Part shown: positions 15,028-23,771 of the stretch, piece by piece
Position numbering within the stretch: position 1 is the first letter of the stretch
Layout: each line of letters begins with the position of its first letter
Source of the DNA: DAOUJH01 sp965248955
GTDB taxonomy: Bacteria; Chloroflexota; Dehalococcoidia; Lucifugimonadales; QGNO01
NCBI GenBank assembly: GCA_965248955.1
Contig: OZ252212.1
Location: forward strand, 1,674,001-1,738,000
Reading direction: 5' to 3'
Length of the DNA: 64,000 nt
Position numbers and translations under genes: made by a program
Notes under the pieces: generated by a model
The model's database searches: none
The model's input: the letters and a program-made list of their open reading frames with translations, nothing else
Told to the model about the DNA's origin: nothing

Positions 15028-16134
15028 TTAGAATCCCTGCCGCCCCCTTCTTCGCAAAGTCGGGTGCCGGCGCAGGAAGGGTGGTACGTCTAGGTCCTCT
15101 TCTTCATTTACGGAGGACAACGAAAGCTGGGAGAACAGCAGATCATCCTCTGGAATAAAAGATTCCACTCCTGGGAAGCCGGTTGCAATGATGGTGACGC
15201 GCACTTCATCATCCAGCTTCAGGTCCTGCACCATACCGAAGATGATATTGGCGTTGGGGTCCACCACCTGCTCTATGACCGCGGCCGCTTCGTGTACTTC
15301 GTGCAGTGTAAGATCGGCGCCGCCGGCTACGTTGAGCAGCACACCCTTTGCTCCTTCAATGGATACATCCAGCAACGGGCTGTTGATGGCGTCGCGAGCT
15401 GCGTCCGTGGCGCGGTTCTGCCCGCGGCCGGAGCCTATGGCCATCCAGGCGGGGCCGGCCCCGCTCATTACCGACTTTACGTCGGCAAAGTCCAGGTTGA
15501 TAGTGCCTGATACGGTTACCAGCTCCGCAATGGACTGAACGCCCTGTCTCAGCACGTCGTCGGCCAGCTTGAACGCTTGTTCCGCAGTGACGTCGTCTTC
15601 ACACATCTCCAGAAGACGGTCGTTGGGAATGACAACCAATGAGTCCACTCTGTCGCGGAGCAGGGCTATGCCATCCTCTGCCTGCTTGCGACGCTTGTGT
15701 CCTTCAAAGCCAAACGGCTTGGTCACCACCGCAATGGTGAGCGCGCCGCTTTCCTTTCCTATCTCAGCCACTACGGGGCAGGCGCCGGTACCGGTGCCTC
15801 CGCCCATGCCTGCGGCTACGAACACCATGTCAGAGCCTCGCACCGCTTCATATAGCTCGTCGCGGCTTTCTTCCGCGGAGTCTCGCCCCATATCGGGGTT
15901 GCCGCCCACGCCAAGGCCGCGGGTCAGCTTGTCGCCAACGCGTATCTTTACCGGCACGTCTATCTGTATGAGGTGTTGTGCATCAGTGTTCACCCCTATA
16001 TATTCCACGCCAATGATGCGATCATGATACATCCGCGTCACCGCGTTGCACCCGCCTCCACCTACGCCAATAACCTTTACAATTGCTTGACCTATTCTGT
16101 CAGGGTTGTGGTATTTGAGGGTTTCAGAAGACAT
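15028..16134 (-). CDS. ftsZ: Cell division protein FtsZ
   Basis: The tubulin-like GTPase that forms the division ring. In 368 residues it has IKVIGVGGGGCNAVTRM at the N-terminus, the tubulin signature GGGTGTGACPVVA near residue 110, and NLDFADVKSVM. The C-terminal conserved tail reads LDVPPFLRRHPTLRRR, which matches the FtsA-binding peptide of other bacteria. It lies 16 bases after ftsA and ends the division transcript, followed by a strong hairpin terminator. The presence of the FtsA-binding tail next to ftsA fits a working pair. Confidence 0.98.
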   Translation of the reverse strand: MSSETLKYHNPDRIGQAIVKVIGVGGGGCNAVTRMYHDRIIGVEYIGVNTDAQHLIQIDVPVKIRVGDKLTRGLGVGGNPDMGRDSAEESRDELYEAVRGSDMVFVAAGMGGGTGTGACPVVAEIGKESGALTIAVVTKPFGFEGHKRRKQAEDGIALLRDRVDSLVVIPNDRLLEMCEDDVTAEQAFKLADDVLRQGVQSIAELVTVSGTINLDFADVKSVMSGAGPAWMAIGSGRGQNRATDAARDAINSPLLDVSIEGAKGVLLNVAGGADLTLHEVHEAAAVIEQVVDPNANIIFGMVQDLKLDDEVRVTIIATGFPGVESFIPEDDLLFSQLSLSSVNEEEDLDVPPFLRRHPTLRRRGRQGF

Positions 16135-16150
16135 TGCTCACTCCTAAGAT

Positions 16151-17401
16151 TTAGTTCCTGCCGGCGCCTATGAACCGCGCTAGCCAGTGCAGCCAGCGCC
16201 GTCCCTTGCCAGAGCTACCGTTTCCGTTAGCCCTATACGCCAATTGTTCTGTAGGGTGATGGATTCCCCACAATAGGATCCCAATGCTTGTTGAGTATGT
16301 TGGGCTCTTCAAAGTGTCCGGTAACCCCAGAATGTCTTTAGGCTGTGCTATTCGCACAGGCCCGGACATCATGTCTTTCGCCACCACTTCCAGACCTGGA
16401 ATGTTGGCTCCGCCGCCCGTGAACACAATTCCGGCCGGAGGCATTACCCTGAGCCCGCTTTCCTTAAGCTTTATCAGGACAAGGCGCAGGAGCTCATCGG
16501 TACGGTCGCTGAGGGTGCGGCTGAGGTCCCTGGCGCGCACCAGGTGCGGCCACTCGCCGTCGCATCCCTTTATTTCTACCGTTTCATCACGGTCTACCAT
16601 GTCCGGTATTGCGTGTCCGTGATCTAACTTCGCCTTCTCTGCCTCCTGGTAAGGGATCCCTAGAGACACGACAAGGTCATTGGTGAACTGGAACCCGCCT
16701 ACGGGGATTACTGCCGTCTGCGCCATGACGCCGCCCATGAAGATGGCCATGTCGCTCGTGCCTCCGCCTATGTCTACCAGGACAACGCCAGTCTCCTGTT
16801 CTTCCGCGCTGAGCACGGCCTCCGCGCTGGCCAGCGGTTCCAACACCATGCTGTTGACCTGTAGCCCTGCGCCTTCAACCGCGCGTACCACGTTCTCCAA
16901 AGAGGTGGCCTCTCCAACTACTGCGTGCGACTCCACTATAAGCTGGTGTCCTTTGAGGCCCACGGGGTTCCTCACTCCGTCCACGCTGTCCACCTTGTAG
17001 TTCTGGGGAATCACGTGGAGCAGCTCCTGCCCGGAGGCCACCGAGGGATGGGACTGCTTCACCACCAGGTCCATCTCTGATCGAGTAATGGTCTTGGTGG
17101 GGTCCCCGTTCAGGTTGTTCAGCTTGGCGCTGGTGTGGACACTGAAGATGTGTGCACCGGTGACTCCTATGCAGGCGCCGGGAAGTTCTCTTTCCAGACC
17201 GTAGGAGGCCTGTTCCACCGAGTCTCTAACCGCCGCTTTCATCTCATCTATGTCCACCACCAGTCCTTTGCGCATGCCCCGTGACGGCTCCACTCCCGTA
17301 CCTACTATTTCAAGCTCACCATCAGGTGAGACCTGGGCGATCAGTGTGCAGACTTTTGTAGTCCCCACATCTATAGCCATATATAGGTTGCCGCTATTCA
17401 T
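16151..17401 (-). CDS. ftsA: Cell division protein FtsA
   Basis: An actin-fold ATPase that tethers FtsZ to the membrane. It has 416 residues when started at the ATG at 17401 (MNSGNLYMAIDVGTTK). The longer in-frame start at 17524 would add 41 residues unlike the family. The phosphate-1 loop (AIDVGTTKVCTLIAQV), phosphate-2 (VVLVDIGGGTSDMAIF) and the adenosine motif (GIVFTGGGANIPGLE) are all present. The C-terminus ends WLHWLARFIGAGRN, an amphipathic helix suited to membrane binding. It is followed by ftsZ after 16 bases. Confidence 0.95.
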   Translation of the reverse strand: MNSGNLYMAIDVGTTKVCTLIAQVSPDGELEIVGTGVEPSRGMRKGLVVDIDEMKAAVRDSVEQASYGLERELPGACIGVTGAHIFSVHTSAKLNNLNGDPTKTITRSEMDLVVKQSHPSVASGQELLHVIPQNYKVDSVDGVRNPVGLKGHQLIVESHAVVGEATSLENVVRAVEGAGLQVNSMVLEPLASAEAVLSAEEQETGVVLVDIGGGTSDMAIFMGGVMAQTAVIPVGGFQFTNDLVVSLGIPYQEAEKAKLDHGHAIPDMVDRDETVEIKGCDGEWPHLVRARDLSRTLSDRTDELLRLVLIKLKESGLRVMPPAGIVFTGGGANIPGLEVVAKDMMSGPVRIAQPKDILGLPDTLKSPTYSTSIGILLWGIHHPTEQLAYRANGNGSSGKGRRWLHWLARFIGAGRN

Positions 17402-17579
17402 TTTCTTCTCAGCCCTCCCGGGCCGTTGGTTTGCGCCCTCTGTCACCTTGCCCCGGTTGAGGGAGGTGTTTGTCGTGACGAGGGTTTGACCGGTTGTATT
17501 ATTTTTATAAGGGATTGGCCTCACACGATTTGAGAAAGTTATCTAGTACGTGGAAGGCGCCGAATTTCGACTGCCTCCC

Positions 17580-18533
17580 TCAACCAGCATATTGTTCCGT
17601 TGCCGCTCCCAAGGCCATGCAGGCCCTGAGGCGGGCGCTCCTTATCCTGGGGTTTTCTAAGACCTCTTCCCTGGTGGGTTTGAGCACTTTTCTACTGAGC
17701 AGCCGTATAGTGGCCACGTGGCCGCAAACGCACTCCATCCGCTCCGGCGGGCAGATACAGTCGCGGGACTCCCGCCGCATGAATGATTTAACTACGCGGT
17801 CTTCCAGGGAATGGTAGGCGATTACAGCCAACCGGCCGCCTTTGGCTAGAATCCTTACCGCCTGTCCCAGCGCTGATTCCAGATTTTCCAACTCTCTGTT
17901 CACTACCATTCTGATTGCTTGGAACGTGCGAGTGGCCGGATGAATGCGCCGTCCCCGCCGCGGCACTACTTTCTGCACCGTGCTTGCCAGTTCTGAGGCA
18001 AGCCGGATGGGACGATTGCTCACTATGGCCCGTGCAATGCGCCGCGCCATGGGCTCCTCGCCGTATGTTGATATGAGCTCGGTCAGCTCAGTTTCCGAGT
18101 AGGTATTGACTATGTCCGATGCCGATATGAGTTGATCTGGATTCAGCCGCATGTCCAGGGGTACGTTCTCCATGAAACTGAAGCCTCGCCCGCCCGATTC
18201 GTAATGCCAGGAAGCAAGGCCCAGGTCCATCAGAATCGCCATCACCGGGGTGAATCCGCTGTCTTCAGCGACGTTTTCCAAGTTGGCGAAGTTATCGTTG
18301 CATAGCACGATGCGTTCGGCATAGGGCCGTAACCTTTCCCCGGCTCTTTGCAGCGATTTCGGATCGACATCGATGCCCAGCAGCTTTCCGTCAGGGGCAG
18401 TGGCTTTCAGAATCGCCTCGGCGTGTCCGCCGTCACCGATCGTTGAGTCCACGCACCGGTCCCCCGGTTTTACGTCCAGGAGGCCCACGACTTCTTCCAC
18501 TAGAGCAGGTTTATGATATGCAGCTTGAACCAT
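17580..18533 (-). CDS. rsmH: 16S rRNA (cytosine-1402-N4)-methyltransferase RsmH
   Basis: Methylates N4 of C1402 in the ribosomal decoding centre using SAM. In 317 residues it begins MVQAAYHKPALVEEVVGLL. The SAM motif is CVDSTIGDGGHAEAIL, ILMDLGLASWHYE follows, and the C-terminal region has LAVIAYHSLEDRVVKSFMR. I chose the ATG at 18533 rather than 18575 because it gives the family N-terminus. In most bacteria this gene begins the division and cell wall cluster. Here it is followed only by ftsA and ftsZ, with a 178-base gap, and no mraZ or mur genes are present. Confidence 0.97.
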   Translation of the reverse strand: MVQAAYHKPALVEEVVGLLDVKPGDRCVDSTIGDGGHAEAILKATAPDGKLLGIDVDPKSLQRAGERLRPYAERIVLCNDNFANLENVAEDSGFTPVMAILMDLGLASWHYESGGRGFSFMENVPLDMRLNPDQLISASDIVNTYSETELTELISTYGEEPMARRIARAIVSNRPIRLASELASTVQKVVPRRGRRIHPATRTFQAIRMVVNRELENLESALGQAVRILAKGGRLAVIAYHSLEDRVVKSFMRRESRDCICPPERMECVCGHVATIRLLSRKVLKPTREEVLENPRIRSARLRACMALGAATEQYAG

Positions 18534-18755
18534 AGATAAGGACCCTAAAATAAAGGCTGGTCTCTGGCCCTGCAAAGAATCTGAAAATTACTAATTCCGC
18601 TGATTTTTACCACTATATCAGAAGATTGTCAAGCCCCTGCATCAAGAAATTAGTAATAATTCCTAAGGATATTTGGGGAAATGTACATAATGCAAAACAT
18701 CTGTTCATATATGGGGGTGCTTTGCGATTTGCCTCTGTGATACCATGCCCGTGCT

Positions 18756-19244
18756 ATGCCTAATCTGGGCGTTCTCACCGCAAGCGATCTGGGCTCACAG
18801 GGAAAACGCGACGATTCCAGCGGCCGCCTTATTGAGAAGATCCTCTCGGCCCACGGTTTCCAGCTCCACCGCTATGAAGTACTGCCCGACGACCAGGCGC
18901 TCATTGAGGACCGGCTGCGGCGCTGGTCAGATGAGGATGGATTGGACCTCATTGTCACCACCGGCGGCACCGGGCTGACCTCGCGGGATGTCACCCCGGA
19001 GGCCACGCTTGCCGTCATCGACCAGCAGGTGCCCGGCATGGCCGAGGGTATGAGGATGCAAACGCTGAAGCACACTCCCCTGGCCATGCTGAGTCGCGCC
19101 GTGGTCGGAGCCAGGGGTAATACCCTGATCATCAATTTGCCCGGCAGCACCAAGGGAGTAGAGCAGTGCTTGGAGGTGCTTCTTCCCGTCATACCCCATG
19201 CCCTGGACATGCTGAAAGACTTTCCGCCTCCACACCAGGGCTAG
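18756..19244 (+). CDS. Molybdenum cofactor biosynthesis protein, MoaB/Mog family
   Basis: Adenylylates molybdopterin (or, in the MoaB subgroup, has a related role) before molybdenum insertion. In 162 residues it has LGVLTASDLGSQGKRDDSSG at the start, the molybdopterin-binding signature DLIVTTGGTGLTSRDVTPEA near residues 65-85, and IINLPGSTKGVEQCLEVLLP at the end. It stands alone on the plus strand, divergent from rsmH. The nearest minus-strand gene faces it. I cannot tell MogA from MoaB by eye. No other moa or moe gene is in the window. Confidence 0.92.
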   Translation: MPNLGVLTASDLGSQGKRDDSSGRLIEKILSAHGFQLHRYEVLPDDQALIEDRLRRWSDEDGLDLIVTTGGTGLTSRDVTPEATLAVIDQQVPGMAEGMRMQTLKHTPLAMLSRAVVGARGNTLIINLPGSTKGVEQCLEVLLPVIPHALDMLKDFPPPHQG

Positions 19245-19256
19245 AGCCGCACCTCA

Positions 19257-19772
19257 TCAGGCAAGAGCTTGGCCCCAATCAGGGCCTTCATCAAGGACGT
19301 GTCCTAGACGAGATCTGACGGTCACTATTTCGCCTGCGTGCATGAAGTGATGTGCGGTAATTCGCATCAGAGCGTAGCGCAAGGACAGGCCAATCGGGCG
19401 TAGGAAGCTAATCGAGCCATCATATGGGATCACGCGGTCAAGGTCAGCCGCTTGGTCGGAGTCAAGGAACCGTCTTGCCGTCTCTCGGACTTCCTTTACC
19501 GAGCTTTGAACCGTTAGCCAATCATTCTCTTCGCCGCTTCCACCCGCGCGGAAATTCGAATTGCTGATGAATGTGTGGGTCGGCAGGCCTTGGAATCTCG
19601 TATTGATCCAAGAGGCCACCATGTGGGTGACGTGGCCCGTTGTCCAAGCGATACTACTGCCACCATCGTGGCGTATTGTCGCCTCCTCAGGAGTTAGCCC
19701 GCTTATCGCCCGGTCAACTTGGGCCCAAGACTCATAGGTGAAAAGGACTAGCTTGTCACGCCGGATGCTCAT
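19257..19772 (-). CDS. DinB-family protein
   Basis: A 171-residue four-helix protein of the DinB/YfiT superfamily. It has FTYESWAQVDRAISGLTPEE at the N-terminus, a first His set in TTGHVTHMVASWI near residue 48, and ITAHHFMHAGEIVTVR near residue 140. These His residues form the metal site of the fold. Members include thiol-dependent transferases and enzymes of unknown role. A second DinB-like gene lies at 30.7-31.2 kb. The coding sequence looks somewhat AT-richer than its neighbours, which may point to acquisition. Confidence 0.75.
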   Translation of the reverse strand: MSIRRDKLVLFTYESWAQVDRAISGLTPEEATIRHDGGSSIAWTTGHVTHMVASWINTRFQGLPTHTFISNSNFRAGGSGEENDWLTVQSSVKEVRETARRFLDSDQAADLDRVIPYDGSISFLRPIGLSLRYALMRITAHHFMHAGEIVTVRSRLGHVLDEGPDWGQALA

Positions 19773-19880
19773 ATTGCTAGGGTACAGTCGATGGGCTGGC
19801 CCATCCAGATAATTAGAGTCTCACGGCGTAGCCCACCAGTTTCGACGTATCTTATCAGATTTTCGCCCGATTCGTTCCAT

Positions 19881-19941
19881 TTGACACACCACCTCAATTC
19901 CTGCCATACTTGGCAGCATTACTAGACCAACCGGTCGGTAC
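19881..19941 (+). promoter_or_regulatory. Promoter and probable operator of the tetR-men operon
   Basis: A perfect -35 TTGACA (19881-19886) is followed after 18 bases by CATACT (19905-19910). Just downstream, TAGACCAACCGGTCGGTAC (19923-19941) contains the palindromes GACC/GGTC and ACCGGT, a typical TetR-type operator. It would overlap the initially transcribed region, five bases before the chosen start. Autorepression by the adjacent TetR protein is inferred. Confidence 0.6.
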
Positions 19942-19945
19942 AACC

Positions 19946-20578
19946 ATGGCCAGAACGCCTACCCTAGATTCCGCAAATGCCCAGGAGCGAATCCTGGAAG
20001 CTGCCCTGGACGTCCTTGCCCAGCATGGATACACGGGAGCAGGCGTGCAAGAGATAGTGGAGATGTCCGGCACTTCCAAGGGCAGCTTCTACTTCCACTT
20101 CCCCAGCAAAGAGAAGATGGTCGTGGCCCTCGTCGATCGCATGAGCCAAAAGCTCATCGACAGGACCTTGAACAGCATCCGCCATGAGCCTACGCCGCTG
20201 CACAGGGTGGCCGCCGGCATAGAATCGTTGATCTCCACCTTCGCCAGGCAGCGCAAGATAGCACAGGTGCTCCTTCTCAACGTGCTGGGACACGGCAAGG
20301 CCAGCGACAAGAAGTTCCTTCCCATGCGCGAGAGGTTCTCAGCTTTCATCAAGAAGGAGCTGGACGATGCGGTTGCTCTCGGTCAGATAGAATCGCAGGA
20401 CACCGAGTTGATCGCACACATCTGGTTCGGTGCATTGTACGAAATCATCATTCGCTGGCTTCTTACCGGCCGGCCCACCCCATTGACCACGGCGACTCCC
20501 GTATTGCGCACCGCGTTGCTCAGAAGCGTCGGCGCGGAGCCTGCCTTGCCCGCGACGGGTGAATGGAGCCGTCCATGA
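19946..20578 (+). CDS. TetR/AcrR-family transcriptional regulator
   Basis: A 210-residue regulator. The N-terminal DNA-binding domain has QERILEAALDVLAQHGYTG, VQEIVEMSGTSKGSFYFHF and PSKEKMVVALVDRM, with the recognition helix in TSKGSFYFHF. The C-terminal ligand domain is of the TetR_C type (IAHIWFGALYEIIIRWLLTG). The ATG at 19946 is preferred because the upstream in-frame ATG at 19910 would place the operator inside the gene. Its TGA overlaps the menF start as ATGA, so it is co-transcribed with the menaquinone genes and probably controls them. The ligand is unknown. Confidence 0.92.
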   Translation: MARTPTLDSANAQERILEAALDVLAQHGYTGAGVQEIVEMSGTSKGSFYFHFPSKEKMVVALVDRMSQKLIDRTLNSIRHEPTPLHRVAAGIESLISTFARQRKIAQVLLLNVLGHGKASDKKFLPMRERFSAFIKKELDDAVALGQIESQDTELIAHIWFGALYEIIIRWLLTGRPTPLTTATPVLRTALLRSVGAEPALPATGEWSRP

Positions 20579-21972
20579 GACCTCCCGCCGCAGAGCTGGA
20601 ACCGGCGCAGCTGGCATCGTGGTTTGCCGAAGGATGCCGGCGCGCCGCATCGCTGGGCCGTCCCGTACTGGTTAGCGTCGCCTGGCCTTTGCAAACGCCT
20701 CCCGATCCGCTGGCCTTCTTTGCCGACGCCGAGAGATGGGACATGCGCAGCTTTTGGGCCAGACCCAACGACGGCTTCTGGATGGTGGGAAGCGGCGCAG
20801 CCGCCGTCCTCAAGGCGAACGGCGAACGTCCCATAGAGACCATCCAGCAATACCTTGCTTCCTTGCTGGACTCCGCAATCATCAAAGGCGCCGAAAGGCG
20901 GGGCGTCGGTCCCGTGTTTACCGGCGGCGTCCGCTTCGACCCTCTCGCCGACAGGCGCCCGTTGTGGGCAGGTTTCCCCGACGCCGGCCTAGTGCTGCCC
21001 AGGCTTCTCCTGACCCTATCGAAAAAAGGTGCCTGGCTGACGGCCAATCTGCTGGTTTCCTCTGAGACCGACCCACGGCTGGAGACCCACCGGGTAACGA
21101 CAATGATAGACGCTTTGACGTCGGCCGGGTTCCAGGCTGAGCCGCAGCCCAGGATCCTGCTCGAATCCGCCGACGGGTATAGCCGGTGGAAGGAGTGGTT
21201 GGAGCGGGCCCTTCGCTTGATTGAAGACGGTGGGTTGAGCAAGGTTGTGCTGGCTCGCCGGCGCACCCTGCTGGGCGACGGTGATTTCTCTCCACTTATG
21301 GCCCTAGACAGGCTCGTCGATTCGTATCCTCAATGTACCGTGTTCGCCGTGGACAACGGGGTCTCAACGTTCCTGGGCGCCACCCCGGAGGAGTTGGTGC
21401 GTCTGCAGAAGGGCTCCCTGGCTCTCTCCTGCCTCGCCGGGACCGCTCCGCGAGGCAATACCCCGGAAGAGGACGACCGGCTGGGCCGGGAGTTGCTGGC
21501 CAGTGTCAAAGAGCGGCGTGAGCACCAGGCGGTGGTCAGCATGATGGCTGAAGCGCTGAGCAACGCCTGCAGTGAGCTTCATTGGAACCGGCAGCCTGAC
21601 ATTGCGTACCTTAGGAACGTGCAACATCTGAGGACTTCCTTCCATGGACGTCTCAGCTCCAACCGCGGCATCCTTCACATGGTTCAGCTCCTACACCCTA
21701 CGCCCGCCCTGGGGGGCACGCCCACCGGGACCGCTCTAGAGCTAATCCGGCGTCTGGAAGGAGACCGCGGCTGGTACGCCGCTCCTCTGGGCTGGTTGGA
21801 CCATGAAGGCGACGGCGAGTTCAGCGTGGCCATTCGCTCTGCCCTCTTGCAGGGGGACCAGGCCACGCTCTTTGCTGGCGGAGGCATTGTTGAGGGTTCT
21901 GATATCCGGCGAGAGTTCGAAGAGACCGAGCTGAAGTTTCAGCCGCTGCTCAGGGCTTTGGGCGAGGGCTGA
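20575..21972 (+). CDS. menF: Isochorismate synthase (menaquinone pathway)
   Basis: Isomerises chorismate to isochorismate. It has 465 residues. The chorismate-binding C-terminal half contains LSKVVLARRRTLL, FLGATPEELVRLQKG, LSCLAGTAPRGNTPEED, LLHPTPALGGTPTGTALEL and AGGGIVEGSDIRREFEETE. The GTAPRG and PALGG signatures are standard for MenF/EntC enzymes. Two ATG codons are possible. The one at 20575 has a GGAG six bases upstream and overlaps the tetR stop, while the one at 20563 does not. It is followed by menD after one base, so the order matches a classical men operon. Confidence 0.94.
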   Translation: MRPPAAELEPAQLASWFAEGCRRAASLGRPVLVSVAWPLQTPPDPLAFFADAERWDMRSFWARPNDGFWMVGSGAAAVLKANGERPIETIQQYLASLLDSAIIKGAERRGVGPVFTGGVRFDPLADRRPLWAGFPDAGLVLPRLLLTLSKKGAWLTANLLVSSETDPRLETHRVTTMIDALTSAGFQAEPQPRILLESADGYSRWKEWLERALRLIEDGGLSKVVLARRRTLLGDGDFSPLMALDRLVDSYPQCTVFAVDNGVSTFLGATPEELVRLQKGSLALSCLAGTAPRGNTPEEDDRLGRELLASVKERREHQAVVSMMAEALSNACSELHWNRQPDIAYLRNVQHLRTSFHGRLSSNRGILHMVQLLHPTPALGGTPTGTALELIRRLEGDRGWYAAPLGWLDHEGDGEFSVAIRSALLQGDQATLFAGGGIVEGSDIRREFEETELKFQPLLRALGEG

Positions 21973-21973
21973 C

Positions 21974-23761
21974 GTGCATTTCGAGAACAGGAACTACGCT
22001 CTCGCTGGCGCATTCGTCGACGAGCTGGCCCGTTGCGGATTGGAGCACGTCTGCATCTGCCCCGGCTCTCGATCTTCACCCCTGGCCATTGCCTTCGCCC
22101 GTCATCCCGGTATCAGGAAGTGGGTCCACCTGGACGAACGTTCGGCGTCCTTCTTCGCCCTGGGTATGGCTCGTGCCACGGCCAGGCCGGTGGCCCTGGT
22201 CTGCTCGTCGGGTACGGCTGGCGTCAACCTCTTTCCCGCGGTCGTTGAGGCGCGTTACGGCTCTGTTCCGCTGCTCGCTCTCACCGCGGATAGACCTCCG
22301 GAGGTGGTGGACTGGGGAGCCCTACAGACCATCGACCAGACCCGCATCTACGGAAGCCATGCTAAGTGGTCGGTGAACATGCCGCCGCCGGAAGCCACCA
22401 CGGAGTTGATGTCCTATACCAGGTCCGCGGCCTGCCGTGCCTACTTCAGCGCAGGGTCGGCGCCAGAGGGGCCCGTGCACGTCAACTTCCCCTTCCGTGA
22501 GCCTCTGGAGCCTGTGAACGCCCCTTCCGATTTCCCGGCTTCGGTTCCGGAGCAGGACATGGCGGCTTGGCGCGGCCGTGAAGGCGGTAAGCCCTTCGTC
22601 TTCAGCCCGGACTACGAGAAAAAGCCCCGGCTCGAAGATATACGACCCCTGGCCGCCTATCTGGCCGCGACGGAGCGCGGCCTCATCGTCTGCGGACCGC
22701 AGAGCGGGTCTATGCTGGCGGACCCGGTCATCGGCCTGGCCGGGAAGCTGGGCTATCCCCTGCTGGCGGACGCCTTGTCCGGCGTACGTTGCGGCCCTCA
22801 CGACAGGTCGCTCGTCATCGACAGCTACGATGCCTTCATTCGCGACGATGAGCTGACGGACTCCCTGGCGCCTGAGCTGGTAATCCGCCTGGGCGCTTTG
22901 CCCGTGTCCAAGCCGCTTACGCAATATCTGGAGAAACACCGGCAGGCGCGGCATATACTGGTGGACGATAGCTGCGACTGGCGCGACCCCTTCCGTTTGA
23001 CATCCCAGCTTTTCCCTGTCTCGCCGCCGCTTTTCTGCGAATCCCTTTCGTCGGCCTTGCACGTCGAGCGTTCGGACGGAGATTGGAGTAGGCGCTGGCG
23101 GAGCATCGCAGGCTCCTTACGCACTGCCCTAGATGGTGCACTGGATGGATGCGGCGAAATGTTCGAAGGCAAGGTGTTCAGTCGTCTGGCCGCACTGCTT
23201 CCCGACGACACCGTTCTCTTTGCCGGCAACAGCATGCCAATACGTGACATGGACACCTTCTTTCCTTCCACCCACCGTTCCATCCAGTTCATGGCCAATC
23301 GCGGCGCCAGCGGCATAGACGGCGTTGTCTCGTCCGCTTTGGGAGTGGCCGCCGTTTCTCAAAAGAGGGTTGTACTTGTTCTGGGCGACATCTCCCTCTA
23401 TCACGACATGAACGGACTGCTGGCCGCTAGGGCACACGGCTTGAACGCCACCATAATTGTGTTGAACAACAACGGCGGCGGCATATTCTCCTTCTTGCCC
23501 CAGGCTGATTATCAGGATGTCTTTGAACCTTACTTCGGCACGCCTCACGGGCTGACCTTCCACGATGCCGCTAGAATGTACGGCCTCCACTATTCGCTGG
23601 CGAATAACTGGGAAACGTTCGACCGGAGCGTGCGGAAAAGCTTGTCCGGCAACGGTACCGCCCTCATAGAGGTGCCCGGCGACCGTGAACGCAACGTGGT
23701 GCTGCATCGACAGGTATGGGAGACGGTGTCCGCGGGAATCAAAGCGGGGAGGGGAAGATAG
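21974..23761 (+). CDS. menD: SEPHCHC synthase (2-succinyl-5-enolpyruvyl-6-hydroxy-3-cyclohexene-1-carboxylate synthase)
   Basis: A thiamine-diphosphate enzyme that adds the succinyl semialdehyde unit from 2-oxoglutarate to isochorismate. In 595 residues it has CPGSRSSPLAIAFARHPGI near residues 30-48, the conserved Glu/Arg region HLDERSASFFALGMARAT, and the ThDP motif LGDISLYHDMNGLLAARAHG, then IIVLNNNGGGIFSFLPQ. The start is GTG at 21974, one base after the menF stop, which leaves no better option. Full family length is present. It is followed closely by menH. Confidence 0.96.
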   Translation: MHFENRNYALAGAFVDELARCGLEHVCICPGSRSSPLAIAFARHPGIRKWVHLDERSASFFALGMARATARPVALVCSSGTAGVNLFPAVVEARYGSVPLLALTADRPPEVVDWGALQTIDQTRIYGSHAKWSVNMPPPEATTELMSYTRSAACRAYFSAGSAPEGPVHVNFPFREPLEPVNAPSDFPASVPEQDMAAWRGREGGKPFVFSPDYEKKPRLEDIRPLAAYLAATERGLIVCGPQSGSMLADPVIGLAGKLGYPLLADALSGVRCGPHDRSLVIDSYDAFIRDDELTDSLAPELVIRLGALPVSKPLTQYLEKHRQARHILVDDSCDWRDPFRLTSQLFPVSPPLFCESLSSALHVERSDGDWSRRWRSIAGSLRTALDGALDGCGEMFEGKVFSRLAALLPDDTVLFAGNSMPIRDMDTFFPSTHRSIQFMANRGASGIDGVVSSALGVAAVSQKRVVLVLGDISLYHDMNGLLAARAHGLNATIIVLNNNGGGIFSFLPQADYQDVFEPYFGTPHGLTFHDAARMYGLHYSLANNWETFDRSVRKSLSGNGTALIEVPGDRERNVVLHRQVWETVSAGIKAGRGR

Positions 23762-23771
23762 CTTGGCTCGA

